In this document: positions 63,341 to 64,000 of the stretch, one piece after another | Position numbering within the stretch: the first letter of the stretch is position 1 | Layout: the number at the start of each line of letters is the position of its first letter | NCBI GenBank assembly: GCA_900539655.1 | Contig: UQCR01000004.1 | Coordinates: 81,230 to 145,229 of the forward strand | Direction: 5' to 3' | DNA: 64,000 nt | Source: an uncultured Robinsoniella sp. | GTDB taxonomy: Bacteria > Bacillota > Clostridia > Lachnospirales > Lachnospiraceae | Notes under the pieces: model-generated | Told to the model about the DNA's origin: nothing | The model's database searches: none | Seen by the model: only the letters and a program-made list of their open reading frames with translations | Program-made: the position numbers and the translations under genes

Positions 63341-63828
63341 TCTTTTCTTCCTTTCACTAATTTTTGTTTTCCTCTATAAAACGTCACTCTTGCCCACGTT
63401 TCTGATTTCCCCAGAATATCTCCAATCTCAGCAAAACTCAGTTCTCCGGTAAGCCTTAAATATATGACTTCTTTGGTCTGCTCATCGAAATAATGCAGCT
63501 GCTTAAAAAGCTCTACCTTTTCGATATTCAGTAAATAATCATTTTCTATGTTTTCATACGACGGTATCTCTTTATTCAGTTCATCCACAGATACCTGCTG
63601 CTTTTGCCTTCTTCCAAGTTCCCTGTGCCAAAGTCTTTTTGCAATCTGGCACAGCCAGACCGATACTTTACAGTCACCCCGAAATTTTTCTATACCCCTT
63701 GTCGCCTGGTAAAAAGTTTCCTGGGTCAGTTCCTCAGAAATGTCGGCATTATGGGTCAGACAGAACAAATATTTATAAACTGCTTTCACATTATTTTCAT
63801 ATATCTGTTCCATATCCTGCTTATCCAT
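63325..63828 (-). CDS. ECF-type RNA polymerase sigma factor
   Basis: A 167-residue sigma-70 family protein. Region 2 (VYKYLFCLTHNADISEELTQETF...FRGDCKVSVWLCQIAKRLW) and region 4 (EVIYLRLTGELSFAEIGDILGKSETWARVTFYRGKQKL) are present; region 3 is absent as in ECF factors. The ATG at 63828 has AGGTG at 6 nt and is preferred over GTG at 63837. It is followed by its anti-sigma gene. Confidence 0.93.
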   Translation of the reverse strand: MDKQDMEQIYENNVKAVYKYLFCLTHNADISEELTQETFYQATRGIEKFRGDCKVSVWLCQIAKRLWHRELGRRQKQQVSVDELNKEIPSYENIENDYLLNIEKVELFKQLHYFDEQTKEVIYLRLTGELSFAEIGDILGKSETWARVTFYRGKQKLVKGRKEWDKN

Positions 63829-63850
63829 CTCATTCACCTGTACCGCCCAT

Positions 63851-63907
63851 TTAATCAGTTTGAAAGTACCGGGCAGAATCGCATCCTTTCGTATTTTTAT
63901 CTTTCAC
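63851..63907 (-). CDS. 18-codon leader reading frame before the sigma gene
   Basis: A GTG at 63905-63907 is preceded by AGGAGG at 7 nt, a better RBS than that of the sigma gene itself. It encodes MKDKNTKGCDSARYFQTD (reading GTG as Met) and stops 22 nt upstream of the sigma ATG, in another frame. It may be a regulatory leader peptide or a coupling device. Confidence 0.4.
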   Translation of the reverse strand: MKDKNTKGCDSARYFQTD

Positions 63908-63928
63908 ACTTTCACCTCCTGTCTATAA

Positions 63929-63954
63929 GTTACACGAAAACCGGATTCGTTACA
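63929..63954 (-). promoter_or_regulatory. Possible autoregulated ECF promoter
   Basis: On the minus strand TTTGTAACGAATCCGG is followed by CGTGTAAC. TGTAAC and CGT-type elements are typical of ECF promoters, but the spacing here (12 bp between the elements) is shorter than usual, so the assignment is tentative. Confidence 0.35.
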
Positions 63955-64000
63955 AACATTTTCAAAAAAATATAATAATTAAATATATTTTTATTCGAAT

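Overview
The window looks like a chromosomal segment from a low-to-mid GC anaerobic Firmicute of the Lachnospiraceae type (Blautia/Clostridium cluster XIVa-like). The basis is clostridial AdhE, an ECF transporter module next to truA, an agr-type HPK10 kinase, BspA-like surface proteins, TRAP and GH105 sugar-acid genes, and strong AGGAGG ribosome binding sites. The species is an inference. I found no rRNA, tRNA, CRISPR array or insertion sequence. Most genes lie on the minus strand in short operons separated by clear intrinsic terminators.

Layout: 1-4560 is a polyol/sugar operon (two zinc dehydrogenases, sugar ABC ATPase, truncated permease) with a good sigma-A promoter. 4679-6714 is an AgrA/AgrC-like two-component pair without agrBD. 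7360-10608 is an AT-rich secreted BspA-like protein, convergent with a giant surface-protein gene (10666-17115) that is the last gene of a Tad-like pilus operon (17115-22484). 22698-26125 is truA-ecfT-ecfA2-ecfA1. 26335-30181 holds a DUF3788 protein, a LacI repressor, a dead AraC gene and malQ with a promoter/operator. 30285-32540 is an EamA exporter and a Rex-type-site-controlled iron alcohol dehydrogenase. 32679-34225 is an H1-like protein with an orphan ParA. 34341-38281 is an MFS/TetR pair, then nudC, a mini LacI-HTH peptide and a GNAT enzyme. 38526-43022 is a small kinase-like protein, adhE (second Rex-type site) and a cyclophilin. 43212-44796 is an AGCS symporter behind a structured leader. 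44912-46897 is a three-gene DUF5685/J-domain/membrane-protein operon. 47031-50634 holds two lipoproteins, the first behind twin palindromic operators. 50859-54005 is an ABC exporter with an in-gene minisatellite and an ArsR-type regulator. 54181-55832 is dapA, an unknown gene and a DarA-like c-di-AMP receptor. 56131-62444 is a uronate/pectin-fragment locus (GH105, AraC, TRAP transporter, TIM-barrel isomerase). 62549-63907 is an ECF sigma/anti-sigma pair with a short upstream reading frame.

The most interesting system is the Tad-like operon. It encodes one ATPase, one fused TadB-TadC-like membrane protein, and several tiny pilin-like proteins that begin directly with Met-Lys followed by the E-Y motif of mature Flp/TadE pilins. 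They have no prepilin leader, and no prepilin peptidase is seen in the window. One pilin-like N-terminus is fused to a BspA-type leucine-rich domain, and the operon ends with a roughly 2150-residue beta-helix surface protein. I infer a minimal monoderm surface filament or secretion device carrying adhesins.
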